Shown piece after piece: positions 6,443 through 14,282 of a stretch of DNA of 38,441 nucleotides. Source of the stretch: Planctomycetota bacterium (GTDB lineage: Bacteria > Planctomycetota > Planctomycetia > Gemmatales > Gemmataceae); assembly GCA_016872605.1 (NCBI GenBank), contig VGZI01000034.1, positions 1 to 38,441 of the forward strand, given 5' to 3'. Numbering within the stretch: position 1 is the stretch's first letter; every line of letters starts with the position of its first letter. The position numbers and the translations under genes are program-made. Below the pieces are notes generated by a model that saw only the letters and a program-made list of their open reading frames with translations, was not told the origin of the DNA and did not search any database.

Positions 6443-7546
6443 TCAATACACGCCGACGACGGTGGTCGCCGCGAAGCCGCGGAAGGGCTTCACGCCGGAG
6501 CAGCCGTCCCATGGATACTTCGCGGACGGTTTCTCGCGCACGGCTTCGTCGCGTTCCATGAAGCGCGGGATAAACAGTTCGTGCGTGAGCGTCGTCAGCA
6601 TCACGCGGCCTTCGCTGCCGTAGGGGACGAGCTTGTTGTAGTCGTCGAAATCGCATACCTGAGCGACGGCGCGGGGCTGCGGAGCGTAGTAATTGATCTT
6701 ATAGCCGTCGGCGGCGGTTGGCATGTCCGAGGCGGCCAAACCCATCAGCGTGTTGCCATAGGTCGGCGCGATGTACATGCCAGGCCCCAAATACTCCTCG
6801 ATGGCGAAGCGAATCCACTGGCTGGTCATCTCCGTGCCGCCGCAGAAGATGCCGGTGATGCCCTTCTCTTTGAGCGTCGTACCGTCTTTTTCAAGCCGGC
6901 CGCACAACGCGTCGAGCAGTTTCGGCGTCGTGAACATGCACTTGATGTCGTGGTTGGCCGAGAGAATCGTGACCGCCTGATCGACGACGTGCTCTTGATA
7001 GGCCTTGAGATGCTCCATCCAGCCTTTCTTGATGAGCTTGATGACCCAGCGCGGATCGAGATCGACGCAGAAGCTGATGCCGCCGCGATGCTGCGCGAGA
7101 TGCTCGACGGCCAAGCGCAGGCGGCGCGGACCGGACGGGCCGAGCATGAGCCAGTTCGATCCCTTCGGAAAGTACTGGTCCGGCAACGTGTCGCTGAACA
7201 TTTCGTAGTCGATCCAGTGGTCTTCGCAGACGGCTCGGCTTTTGGGGATGCCGGTCGTGCCGCCGGTCTCGAAGACGTAAGTCGGCTTCTTGGCGAGTTT
7301 TTTCGGCAGCCACCTTCGCACCGGACCGCCGCGCAGCCAATCGTCTTCGAACAGGCCGAACTTCTTGAGGTCCTCGAAGCACGTGACGTCTTTGCGCGGA
7401 TCGAAGTCGAGCTTGAGGAGCGGGTTTTTGCCGGCGGCGGCGTCAACCCAGAACGGCGTGCCGGTTTCGGGATTAAAGTGCTGCTCGATAATCTCGCGAA
7501 CATGCGCGTCGAGCTTTTCCTTGGCTTGTTGGGGTGTCATGCTCAT
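6443..7546 (-). CDS. Adenylate-forming enzyme (ANL superfamily, EhpF/PaaK-like)
   Basis: 367 residues. The phosphate-binding loop of acyl-adenylating enzymes is at 93-103 (ETGGTTGIPKS), followed by the aromatic/Gly turn TYGNTLMG (about 275-282) and a GGTEMTSQW helix start. It activates a carboxylic acid with ATP; the acid and acceptor are unknown. The protein is shorter than typical PaaK (about 430) and matches the size of the phenazine-pathway protein EhpF (about 369). It seems to lack a full C-terminal lid that would deliver the thioester step. Its ATG overlaps the nucleotidyltransferase stop as ATGA, so the two proteins are probably made together. The product could be an acyl-AMP handed to a partner rather than a CoA ester (inference). 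Confidence 0.8.
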   Translation of the reverse strand: MSMTPQQAKEKLDAHVREIIEQHFNPETGTPFWVDAAAGKNPLLKLDFDPRKDVTCFEDLKKFGLFEDDWLRGGPVRRWLPKKLAKKPTYVFETGGTTGIPKSRAVCEDHWIDYEMFSDTLPDQYFPKGSNWLMLGPSGPRRLRLAVEHLAQHRGGISFCVDLDPRWVIKLIKKGWMEHLKAYQEHVVDQAVTILSANHDIKCMFTTPKLLDALCGRLEKDGTTLKEKGITGIFCGGTEMTSQWIRFAIEEYLGPGMYIAPTYGNTLMGLAASDMPTAADGYKINYYAPQPRAVAQVCDFDDYNKLVPYGSEGRVMLTTLTHELFIPRFMERDEAVREKPSAKYPWDGCSGVKPFRGFAATTVVGVY

Positions 7547-8379
7547 TGGGGTAAGTCTTCTCCGAAAAGAATAAACCAGTTGTTCTTTGCCCGTTCCAAG
7601 AGGTCAGGCGAGGCAAGCGTGGCTTGCATCGTGTCTTTCAATCGTTGCACAATCACGGCCTTGTCAAACTGCGGCGCCAGCACGCGTAAGTCGTCGAGAT
7701 CCTTGGTCCGAATGCTGGTCAGTTTACTCAAGAACACATCAACAGGATCGACGAAAAAAATCTGGAGATCGCCGTAGGTATCGTGATGGTGCAGGCGGTC
7801 AGCCCATCCAGACGGCAGGTAATGTTGCTGAAAATGAGTCAGTTCCAACTTGTAACGTTGCTTAAGGTCGTCGAGAAGCTCATGCTCATTTCGCAGCGGT
7901 TCAGGCACTTCGTCCACAACATCGATATCCCCGGTCGCCCGCGCCAATAAACCAGGAACGATTAACGCTATCGAGCCACCGATGAACATCCGAAGCGGCT
8001 TACGGACGCGGCGAGACAGCTCTCGCAGCATCTGACGCACGATTTCGGGGTCTGTTTTTTCCATTAGGCTTTCTCGGATGAATGGGAAACCGACCTTGTC
8101 GAACGGCTCCGCACAGATCGCGTCCAGCCGGGCTCGGACTGGACTGGCGTGCAACCATGCCTCCCAGCGCGGGGCGTTCCAATACTGCTTGAGCGCTTCA
8201 ACGCTATCGCGAATCAGTAATCGAGTCCGATAGTCCAGCGAATCATGCTGGGCTTCCTCTTGAACGGCGACGGCAAGATCGTTGGCATCAATCCATGGCT
8301 GTCCCCACACGAGCTTCCAGAGGTCTTTCGTATATGTTGCCACCACGCTGACGCTCCTGTTGATCCCACCCGCGCTCAT
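7543..8379 (-). CDS. Nucleotidyltransferase-fold protein (DUF6036/AbiEii-like)
   Basis: 278 residues. The central motif FIGGSIALIVPGLLARATGD followed by IDVV has the G[GS]-x(n)-[T]xDxD pattern of minimal nucleotidyltransferases: the Gly-rich turn holds the nucleotide and GDID would bind metal. A downstream segment (FFVDPVDVFLSKLTS, then RTKDLDDLRVL) matches the Lys/Asp helices seen in DUF6036 and AbiEii-like proteins. The N-terminal third is not recognised. The gene is joined on both sides by 4-bp ATGA overlaps, to a propeller lipoprotein upstream and an adenylating enzyme downstream. Relatives include antitoxin/toxin-type nucleotidyltransferases, but no toxin-antitoxin partner is evident here. 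Confidence 0.75.
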   Translation of the reverse strand: MSAGGINRSVSVVATYTKDLWKLVWGQPWIDANDLAVAVQEEAQHDSLDYRTRLLIRDSVEALKQYWNAPRWEAWLHASPVRARLDAICAEPFDKVGFPFIRESLMEKTDPEIVRQMLRELSRRVRKPLRMFIGGSIALIVPGLLARATGDIDVVDEVPEPLRNEHELLDDLKQRYKLELTHFQQHYLPSGWADRLHHHDTYGDLQIFFVDPVDVFLSKLTSIRTKDLDDLRVLAPQFDKAVIVQRLKDTMQATLASPDLLERAKNNWFILFGEDLPQ

Positions 8380-9875
8380 TTTATCGCGTACAGCTTCGTC
8401 TTGGTGTTAATGTACAGCACGCCGTTGGCGACGACGGGGGTGCCGTGCGTTACCTCTTCGATGCTGACGGTGGCGATCAGCTTTTTGTTTTTGCCGTGCT
8501 CGAAGATCAGGACTTCGCCGTCGACGGTGCCGACGTAGACTTTGCCGTCAACGTAATAAGGCGAGCCCCAGATGCCGGTCTTGAAATCGTGATCCCAAAG
8601 GTGGGCGCCGGTCTTGGCGTCCAGGCAATGAATGTAGCCCGGCTCCTCGGTGAAGTACACCAGGCCGTCATGCACCGCCGCGGTGCCGCAGATGACGCCG
8701 CAGTACACTTCTCGGCCCCGGGCCGGCGGCGGGTTGATCTCGCCGCCGAACGACCACACGAGGGCCGAGCCTTTGTTGGCGGCATCTTTGGCGTCATAGG
8801 TCTTGAACGAAACGTCTCCCTTTTTGGTGATGTCGAGGCAGAGGAAGTAGCTGTCGTCGCGGCGCTGCTGATGCTCAGGCATGGGGCCGAGGCCGACATA
8901 GAGGCGATCGCCGACGACGACGGGAGTGGCGACGATGTAGTTGTCGATCTTGCCGCGCGGGCCGCCTTTCTTCTTGCGCAGCGGGTTGCAATCGCATTTC
9001 CAGATCAACTCGCCGGTTTTCGGCTCGAAGCTATAGAGGACGCAATCGCCGCCGGGGAAGATGATCTGTTCCTTGCCATTGACGACCGCCAGAGTCGGGT
9101 TGGACCATTGGCCCTCGATGATGTTCTTGCCGGGCAGGTTCGACTTCCAGGCGACGGAACCTTTGTTCTTGTCGAAGGCGATGAAGCTGGGCGCGTCTGG
9201 GGAAACGAGCTTTCCCTGAGTGTCAACGCCGTTGCCGGTGATGACGAAGACAAGATCACCGACGACGAGTGGGCACGACCCGCCGCAATGGTGTGGGAAG
9301 ACCTTGAGTTCCTTCATCATGTCGTAGGACCAGACGACCTTGCCGTCGGTAGTAGCACAGACCATGACGCAGGCGGGGGTGAGATAGTAGAGCTTTTTCC
9401 CGTCGACGCACGGGGTGGAGATCATGCCGAAGTCGCGATATTCGGAGGCGTCGGACATTTCGTGCATGATCTGCCAGAGGAACTTGCCATCGGCTTCGTT
9501 GAACGCCATCAAGACGGCTTTGTCTTTGTCCTTTTCCTTGGGATCGCGCGGCCGGGCGTTGTTGGTGCCGATGAAGACTTTGCCGTCGGCGATGACGGGA
9601 GCGGTGTAGGCGTTGCTGCCGAGCTCCGCCATCCACTTGAGGTTTTTTTCTTTTCCCTTTTCAACATTCCAGTCGGTGGGAGCGTTCTTGTCGATGGTGT
9701 TGACCATGTTGCGTGACGGGGAGCCGCCGAACATGGGACAATCCGATTTGCCGATGGTGGTTGCTTGTTCGACGACTTTGGCGACCGGCGCCCGATCGCG
9801 ATCGCATCCCGTAAGGGCTGCGACGAACAGGACGAAAGCGCTTCCTGCGAAAAACATGATGTGCGTCCGTTTCAT
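8376..9875 (-). CDS. PQQ-like beta-propeller lipoprotein
   Basis: 499 residues. A lipoprotein signal (MKRTHIMFFAGSAFVLFVAA, then LTGC) places a lipidated Cys near residue 22. The rest is a WD-like PQQ/BamB-type propeller with repeated blades of the form APVIADGKVFIGTN, ATPVVVGDRLYVGLG, GSPYYVDGKVYVGTV, GTPVVANGVLYI and A-x-D-x-x-T/D-G-K-x-x-W. It is a close paralogue of the next upstream propeller (shared SPSRNMVNT / TPSRNMVNT and IGTNNxxPRD). Such proteins usually act as envelope scaffolds and most lack bound PQQ; no catalytic residues are evident. The ATG at 9875 has GAGG 7 nt upstream. The longer open frame to 10058 is translated intergenic repeat. The stop overlaps the nucleotidyltransferase start. 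Confidence 0.88.
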   Translation of the reverse strand: MKRTHIMFFAGSAFVLFVAALTGCDRDRAPVAKVVEQATTIGKSDCPMFGGSPSRNMVNTIDKNAPTDWNVEKGKEKNLKWMAELGSNAYTAPVIADGKVFIGTNNARPRDPKEKDKDKAVLMAFNEADGKFLWQIMHEMSDASEYRDFGMISTPCVDGKKLYYLTPACVMVCATTDGKVVWSYDMMKELKVFPHHCGGSCPLVVGDLVFVITGNGVDTQGKLVSPDAPSFIAFDKNKGSVAWKSNLPGKNIIEGQWSNPTLAVVNGKEQIIFPGGDCVLYSFEPKTGELIWKCDCNPLRKKKGGPRGKIDNYIVATPVVVGDRLYVGLGPMPEHQQRRDDSYFLCLDITKKGDVSFKTYDAKDAANKGSALVWSFGGEINPPPARGREVYCGVICGTAAVHDGLVYFTEEPGYIHCLDAKTGAHLWDHDFKTGIWGSPYYVDGKVYVGTVDGEVLIFEHGKNKKLIATVSIEEVTHGTPVVANGVLYINTKTKLYAIK

Positions 9876-9946
9876 GAGGGTCCTCAGGTTCGGTGGTGGG
9901 GGCGGTTTTTTCGTTTGATGACAATCAGAATGAGAATGCCCTTTTT

Positions 9947-10045
9947 CTCCCTCCCCCCTTGTGGGGGAGGGTCGGCGTGGGGGGTATGAAGAACAGGCGA
10001 GTCCGCCCCCCGCACCCCAGCCCTCCCCCACGAGAGGGGAGGGAG
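9947..10045. repeat. Large GC-rich inverted repeat (CCCTCCCCC / GGGGGAGGG family)
   Basis: Arms 9947-9984 and about 10006-10045 are partly complementary, each with its own internal hairpin (CCCTCCCCCC..GGGGGAGGG and CCCTCCCCC..GGGGAGGG). It fills most of the gap between two paralogous propeller genes. A half-copy of the same family is found inside polX at 33881-33921. Confidence 0.8.
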
Positions 10046-10083
10046 ACGATTCTGCCATGGAACATTATTTACCTGACTGTCAA

Positions 10084-10116
10084 AGCGCTCGCGTGCCGCC
10101 GTGCGAACGCTAAACG
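10084..10116. repeat. Degenerate copy of the CGTTTAGCGC-family inverted repeat
   Basis: AGCGCTCGC (10084-10092) pairs with GCGAACGCT (10103-10111) with one mismatch, followed by AAACG. It lies 13 bp after the stop of the 10.1-11.8 kb propeller gene and looks like a decayed member of the family at 373-410. Confidence 0.6.
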
Positions 10117-10129
10117 AAAAGGGCTAACG

Positions 10130-11776
10130 TTACTTCGAAATCGCAAACAACTTGTTCTCCGTCATAACGTACAAAACGCCATTGGCGGCGATCGGCGTGG
10201 CGCGGACGCGGCCGCCCATTTCGTTTTCCGCGAGCCGCTTGGCCGTTTTGCCGTGCTCGTAGACAAAGACAACGCGGCTATCGGTACCGAGGTAGATTTT
10301 GCCGTCAACGTAGTAGGGCGAGCTCCAGGTCTCCGACTCGGTGTCGTCGTCCCAATAGACTTTGCCGGTGTTGGCGTCGAGGCAATGCAGGATTCCCGAC
10401 AACTCGGCGATGTAGACGAGGTCCTCGTGGATAGCGCACGTGGACATCGTGCGTCCGAAGTAGTTGTCGCGTTTCAGCCGCTTCTGATCCTTCTCGTCGG
10501 TGATGACGCCGCCGTAGTGCCAGACCTGGGCCGAGTTGTCATTCTTTTTGGTCTTCGGCGGGAAAACGCTCTCGTCGGTCACGAGTTCCGGGGAGACGTC
10601 GCCTTTTTTGGTCATGTCGATGCAATAGAAATGGCCGACGCCCAGGCTATGCTCGGGGTCCTGGCCGACGCCGATATAGACACGATTTTTGTAGATGACG
10701 GGCGTGGAGATGAAGTCGTTGCGTGTGCCCTTGCCGCGAAGTTCGTACTTCGCGTCTTTCGGGTTGCAGTCAAACTTCCAGATGAGATTGCCTTTGGGAT
10801 CAAACGAGTAGATCCAGCCGTCGCCGCCGGGAAAGATGACCTGCGGCTGTTCGTTGACGACCCCGTAGGCTGGATTCGCCCATTGGCCGTGCTGAATCAG
10901 CTTTCCGCGATTGACGAGAGCCTTGAAGAAGTCCTTCTGCTCAAGGTTGCCCTTATTCTCGGCAAGGAGAGCGGCCGTTGGCGTGTTGTCCTGCCACAGA
11001 ACTTTGCCGTTGGTTTTGTCGACCTTGATGAAACTCGGGGCCTTGGGCGCGGGGACGTTGAGGTGATCCTCATTGACGCCGTTCGACGTGACGACCCACA
11101 GGTGATCGCCGATGAGAAGCGGAGAACAATCGGAGATATTGTGCGGGAAGACGCCGAGTTCTTTGATCATGTCGAGCGTCCAGATCGCTTTGCCGGTGGC
11201 GATTTCGGCACAAATGACTTCGCAGCGGTTGGAGACGTAATAGAACTTGTTCCCCTCGACGTGGGCGCTGGAGCAGATGCCCTCATAGGGCCAATCGACG
11301 ACCTGTCCACCGGGGAGCTTCTCGTGGACCGCTTGCCACAAGAAATCGCCGTTGCGTTCACTGAAGCACATGACGACGCCGAGATCGACGGGTTTGCCAG
11401 TCTTTTTGTCGATGAAGTCCCACTTCTTGTCGCGAGGCTTCATGTTGTTGGTGCCGATGATGACCTTCCCGCCGGCGACGATGGGGCCGCCATAGGCCTT
11501 GGAGCCGAGGTCGGCGACCCACTTGATGTTGGTCTTCTTCGCGACGTTCCACTCGGCGGGCAGGCCCTTGACGGTGGTGTTGACCATGTTGCGCGACGGA
11601 GTGCCGCCATACATGATCCAGTCGCCGTTCGCGCCGGCTTGTTGGGCGTTGGCGGGAGCCGGATCGAGCAGCTTGGACACGTCGCCGCGTGAAATCCAGT
11701 AGGCGACGGGAGCGCCGATCGCGACGATGGTGAGGACGGCCGCGATCCAGCGTTTCAGAGTCGGGTATTCGTTCAT
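10130..11776 (-). CDS. Membrane-anchored PQQ-like beta-propeller protein
   Basis: 548 residues. An N-terminal hydrophobic segment (WIAAVLTIVAIGAPVAYWI, 10-28) is probably an uncleaved anchor. Propeller blades follow: GGPIVAGGKVIIGTNN, SPLLIGDHLWVVT, ISTPVIYKNRVYIGVG, SSPYYVDGKIYLGT, ATPIAANGVLYVMT, with LDANTGKVYW-type turns. It is the paralogue of the adjacent lipoprotein and has extra loops around residues 280-310. AAGGAG 8 nt before the ATG supports the start. The predicted site of action is the periplasmic side of a membrane; the ligand is unknown. Several cysteines (for example CSERNG, RCEVICAE, DCNPKD) are conserved in position with the neighbour and may form disulfides. Confidence 0.87.
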   Translation of the reverse strand: MNEYPTLKRWIAAVLTIVAIGAPVAYWISRGDVSKLLDPAPANAQQAGANGDWIMYGGTPSRNMVNTTVKGLPAEWNVAKKTNIKWVADLGSKAYGGPIVAGGKVIIGTNNMKPRDKKWDFIDKKTGKPVDLGVVMCFSERNGDFLWQAVHEKLPGGQVVDWPYEGICSSAHVEGNKFYYVSNRCEVICAEIATGKAIWTLDMIKELGVFPHNISDCSPLLIGDHLWVVTSNGVNEDHLNVPAPKAPSFIKVDKTNGKVLWQDNTPTAALLAENKGNLEQKDFFKALVNRGKLIQHGQWANPAYGVVNEQPQVIFPGGDGWIYSFDPKGNLIWKFDCNPKDAKYELRGKGTRNDFISTPVIYKNRVYIGVGQDPEHSLGVGHFYCIDMTKKGDVSPELVTDESVFPPKTKKNDNSAQVWHYGGVITDEKDQKRLKRDNYFGRTMSTCAIHEDLVYIAELSGILHCLDANTGKVYWDDDTESETWSSPYYVDGKIYLGTDSRVVFVYEHGKTAKRLAENEMGGRVRATPIAANGVLYVMTENKLFAISK

Positions 11777-11823
11777 GTCACATACTCCTTACGTCGTTCG
11801 ATCGTTGATGATCATGCGGTGAG

Positions 11824-11886
11824 CGTTTAGCCGCTCGCCAAAGGCGAGCGCGACTATCGCGCTCGCCTTTGGCGAGCGGCTAAACG
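11824..11886. repeat. Perfect long inverted repeat, CGTTTAGC family
   Basis: 29-bp arms (11824-11852 and 11858-11886) are exact reverse complements around a 5-bp spacer ACTAT. It lies between two propeller genes on the minus strand and ends 8 bp from the stop of the larger one. The largest perfect member of the CGTTTAGC family in this window. Confidence 0.95.
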
Positions 11887-11893
11887 AACACCG

Positions 11894-14182
11894 TTAGCGT
11901 TTGTTGGGCGTGATTTTCAGGTTGTCGTAATAGATCTCCGTTCCCGGTTGATCGTTGAAGTTGCCCGTCACGTAACCGTAGACGGTGGCGCTCCCCTCGC
12001 GGATCGGGTTGGAATCGGTGACTTCAACGGTCCACTTGGTCGGCTCCGCCTTGTCGCGCGGCCAGGCCTTGCCGCGAATGATGCCCTTGCCCCCGGCGAT
12101 GTCCGTCGTGAGCTTGAGACGATACCAGACGCCCGGCTGGAAGTTGAAGTCGATGGTCTTGTCGATGCGGGGCAACGCGTCCCACGACATCAGGCGAAGC
12201 TTCTGCACGTTGCCCACCATGATCAGCGAGTAGCGATGGGCGCTGACGCCGATCTCGGGCAACTGCTTGATGACTTCGCCTTTGTCGTTCTTGGTGGCAA
12301 CAGCCGTGCCGAAGACGTCGCATTCGATCGTGTAGTCCTTGGAGGTCGGGCTGGTAATATAGGCGTGGCCGCGGGCGAGGATCGGGCTGAACTTGTCATT
12401 GACCTTGGCGAGTACCTTGTTGCCATCGACGGTTTTGATCAGGTACTTGCCTTGGGTATTGACCCAGCCGCCGGGGATGGCGCCGTTGGGAATCTTCTCG
12501 AAATCGTTGACGTACGGGATTTGCGGAACGACCCGAACGCGGGCTCGCGCGGTCAGACCGCCGACCTTGGCGACGACGATGCTGTGCTGGCTCGGGACCT
12601 TGGGATCGACGGTGAGCTTCCCGTCAGCGCTGATTTCGCCCTTGAGCGCCGGCGGGGTCGCTTTCACCCCGGGCGGCGGCGTCGGCGCCGGCAGGCTCCA
12701 TTCGGCCTTGACCTCTTCGATGAAGTTGCCGTCGGCATCGAACGTGCGCGCCTGAAACGTCGCGGACTGGCCTGACGCGATGGCGACCTCGGCCGGCACA
12801 ATCTGTAGGTGGGCAGCCTTGCCCGGTTTCACCATCGGCGGCACGTCGGGTGGATTCGGCACGTTCATGCCGTTCTTCGTTCCGATGCAGATGATCTCAT
12901 CGCTGGTGGCAAAATACACGCGGCCATTCGCGACGGCGGGCGTGCTGTTGAGTTCAACGGCGTTGCCGGCTTTGGCGGGGAAGCGTTCCTTGTCGAGCCG
13001 TTTGCACTTCGTTTTTCCCGGCTCGAGAATGTGGAATTGCGCCTGCACTTCGCCGACATAGATCTTGCCGTCGGCGTACACCGGGCTGCCGCGCACTTCG
13101 CCGCGGCCGTAGCGGAACTTCCAGATTTCGTCGCCGGTCTTCGTGTCCATGCAGAACAGATCGCCGCCGTCGTCCGGCACGTAGAGGCGGTCCTCATGAA
13201 TGATCGGCGACGCATATCGGGCCACGATTCCTTCCTTGCTCCACACCAGCCCCGGTTGGCCCTTTTCGACTTTTCCCGCATCGAGACAGACGACCCGCCC
13301 TTGCACGTTGGTTCCGGGGCTTTCCTCGCCATGGCCGATGTATACGTGATTGCCTGCTACGACGGGCGACGCATTGAGCGGGCTGACGCTGATGACGTAG
13401 CGCCACACCGGTTCGCCGGTGCGGACCTTGAGAGCATAGACGCTGCCGTCGGCGCCGCCGGAGATCAACAGGCGTTGCCCGTTGATCGTCGCGACGACCG
13501 GGCAGGAGTAGTAGGTTCCGCCTGAGCCTGCCGGCTCGGAAATCCAGACGATCTTGCCCGTGGCGACTTCGAAGGCGATGTAGCGGTTGGCCCCTTTGGC
13601 CTGGTCGCCCCAGCTCGAGTTGACCATGCCGAGAATCGCCAGGCCTTCATCGACGATCGGGCTGGTGATACGCCCGCCGTAGCCGGTGACTCGGCCGTAC
13701 TCTTCACCCATCGAGTGCTGCCAGATCACCTTGCCGGTCTTGCCGTCAAGGCACATGAACAGCCCTTGCGTGCCGTGGGCGAAGATGTAGTCCGTCTTGG
13801 GATCGGCAGCGAGGTTGGTCCAGCCGAGGCGCGACGTCACGATGTCGGTGTGAAAGATCGGAAACGTGTGCTCCCAGATCTTGGTGCCCTTGGTCGCATC
13901 CAAGCACATGACGCGTTCGACGATGGACTCGGCGATGTCTTCCTTATTGCCGTCTTTTTTCGCGTCGTAGTTGATGAAATAGACACGATCGCCGATTACG
14001 AGCGGAGTCGACCGGCTGCCGTAGGGCGCTTTCCAGACAACGTTATCCGCGACCGTGGTCGGCAGGTTCTTGTCGAGAGCGACGCCGGTCTGAAAGGGAC
14101 CGCGCCAATGCGGCCAATCGGACGCCGTTGCGCCGAAAGAGAGGACAGCGATGGTGAAAATTGCCAATGCAGGTCGTGTCAT
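11894..14182 (-). CDS. Secreted multidomain PQQ-like beta-propeller protein
   Basis: 762 residues in three parts after a signal peptide (ALAIFTIAVLSFGATA). Residues 22-460 form a propeller starting with WPHWRGPFQTGVA, the typical planctomycete W-x-x-[WF]RG-x opening, with blades such as STPLVIGDRVYF, SPVVAGNHVYIGHG, ASPIIHEDRLYV and GSPVYADGKIYVGE. About 475-565 is an Ig-like domain (Big/invasin type; SGQSATFQARTFDADGN). About 570-762 is a jelly-roll-like domain with YVNDFEKIPNGAIPGGW and a final EIYYDNLKI, as in LamG or family-16-like carbohydrate-binding modules. It could bind polysaccharide at the cell surface (inference). GGAAAGGGA precedes the ATG at 14182. Confidence 0.86.
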   Translation of the reverse strand: MTRPALAIFTIAVLSFGATASDWPHWRGPFQTGVALDKNLPTTVADNVVWKAPYGSRSTPLVIGDRVYFINYDAKKDGNKEDIAESIVERVMCLDATKGTKIWEHTFPIFHTDIVTSRLGWTNLAADPKTDYIFAHGTQGLFMCLDGKTGKVIWQHSMGEEYGRVTGYGGRITSPIVDEGLAILGMVNSSWGDQAKGANRYIAFEVATGKIVWISEPAGSGGTYYSCPVVATINGQRLLISGGADGSVYALKVRTGEPVWRYVISVSPLNASPVVAGNHVYIGHGEESPGTNVQGRVVCLDAGKVEKGQPGLVWSKEGIVARYASPIIHEDRLYVPDDGGDLFCMDTKTGDEIWKFRYGRGEVRGSPVYADGKIYVGEVQAQFHILEPGKTKCKRLDKERFPAKAGNAVELNSTPAVANGRVYFATSDEIICIGTKNGMNVPNPPDVPPMVKPGKAAHLQIVPAEVAIASGQSATFQARTFDADGNFIEEVKAEWSLPAPTPPPGVKATPPALKGEISADGKLTVDPKVPSQHSIVVAKVGGLTARARVRVVPQIPYVNDFEKIPNGAIPGGWVNTQGKYLIKTVDGNKVLAKVNDKFSPILARGHAYITSPTSKDYTIECDVFGTAVATKNDKGEVIKQLPEIGVSAHRYSLIMVGNVQKLRLMSWDALPRIDKTIDFNFQPGVWYRLKLTTDIAGGKGIIRGKAWPRDKAEPTKWTVEVTDSNPIREGSATVYGYVTGNFNDQPGTEIYYDNLKITPNKR

Positions 14183-14199
14183 GGGATCCCTTTCCAGTT

Positions 14200-14282
14200 G
14201 GCGAGCCGAGCCCCGTACGGGGCCGGGCGCCTCGATGCACAATGGGCAGCGCAACCCGGCCCCTTACGGAGCTCGGCTCGCC
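14200..14282. repeat. Inverted repeat, GGCGAGCCGAGC family, supplying a stop codon
   Basis: Arms 14200-14227 and 14255-14282 match at nearly all of 28 positions. It lies between the PaaK-like gene and the propeller gene on the minus strand. The right arm encodes the last five residues (ASRAP) and the stop of the PaaK-like protein; the left arm ends next to the propeller's ribosome site. Confidence 0.88.

Noticed and set aside
7543-8379. Toxin-antitoxin pair including the nucleotidyltransferase
   Set aside because: AbiEii-type proteins normally sit next to a small AbiEi-like regulator; both neighbours here are a propeller and an adenylating enzyme.
9876-10058. 61-residue extension of the propeller lipoprotein
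   Set aside because: The extension translates the C-rich intergenic repeat (GEG-rich text). The lipoprotein signal begins at the ATG at 9875.
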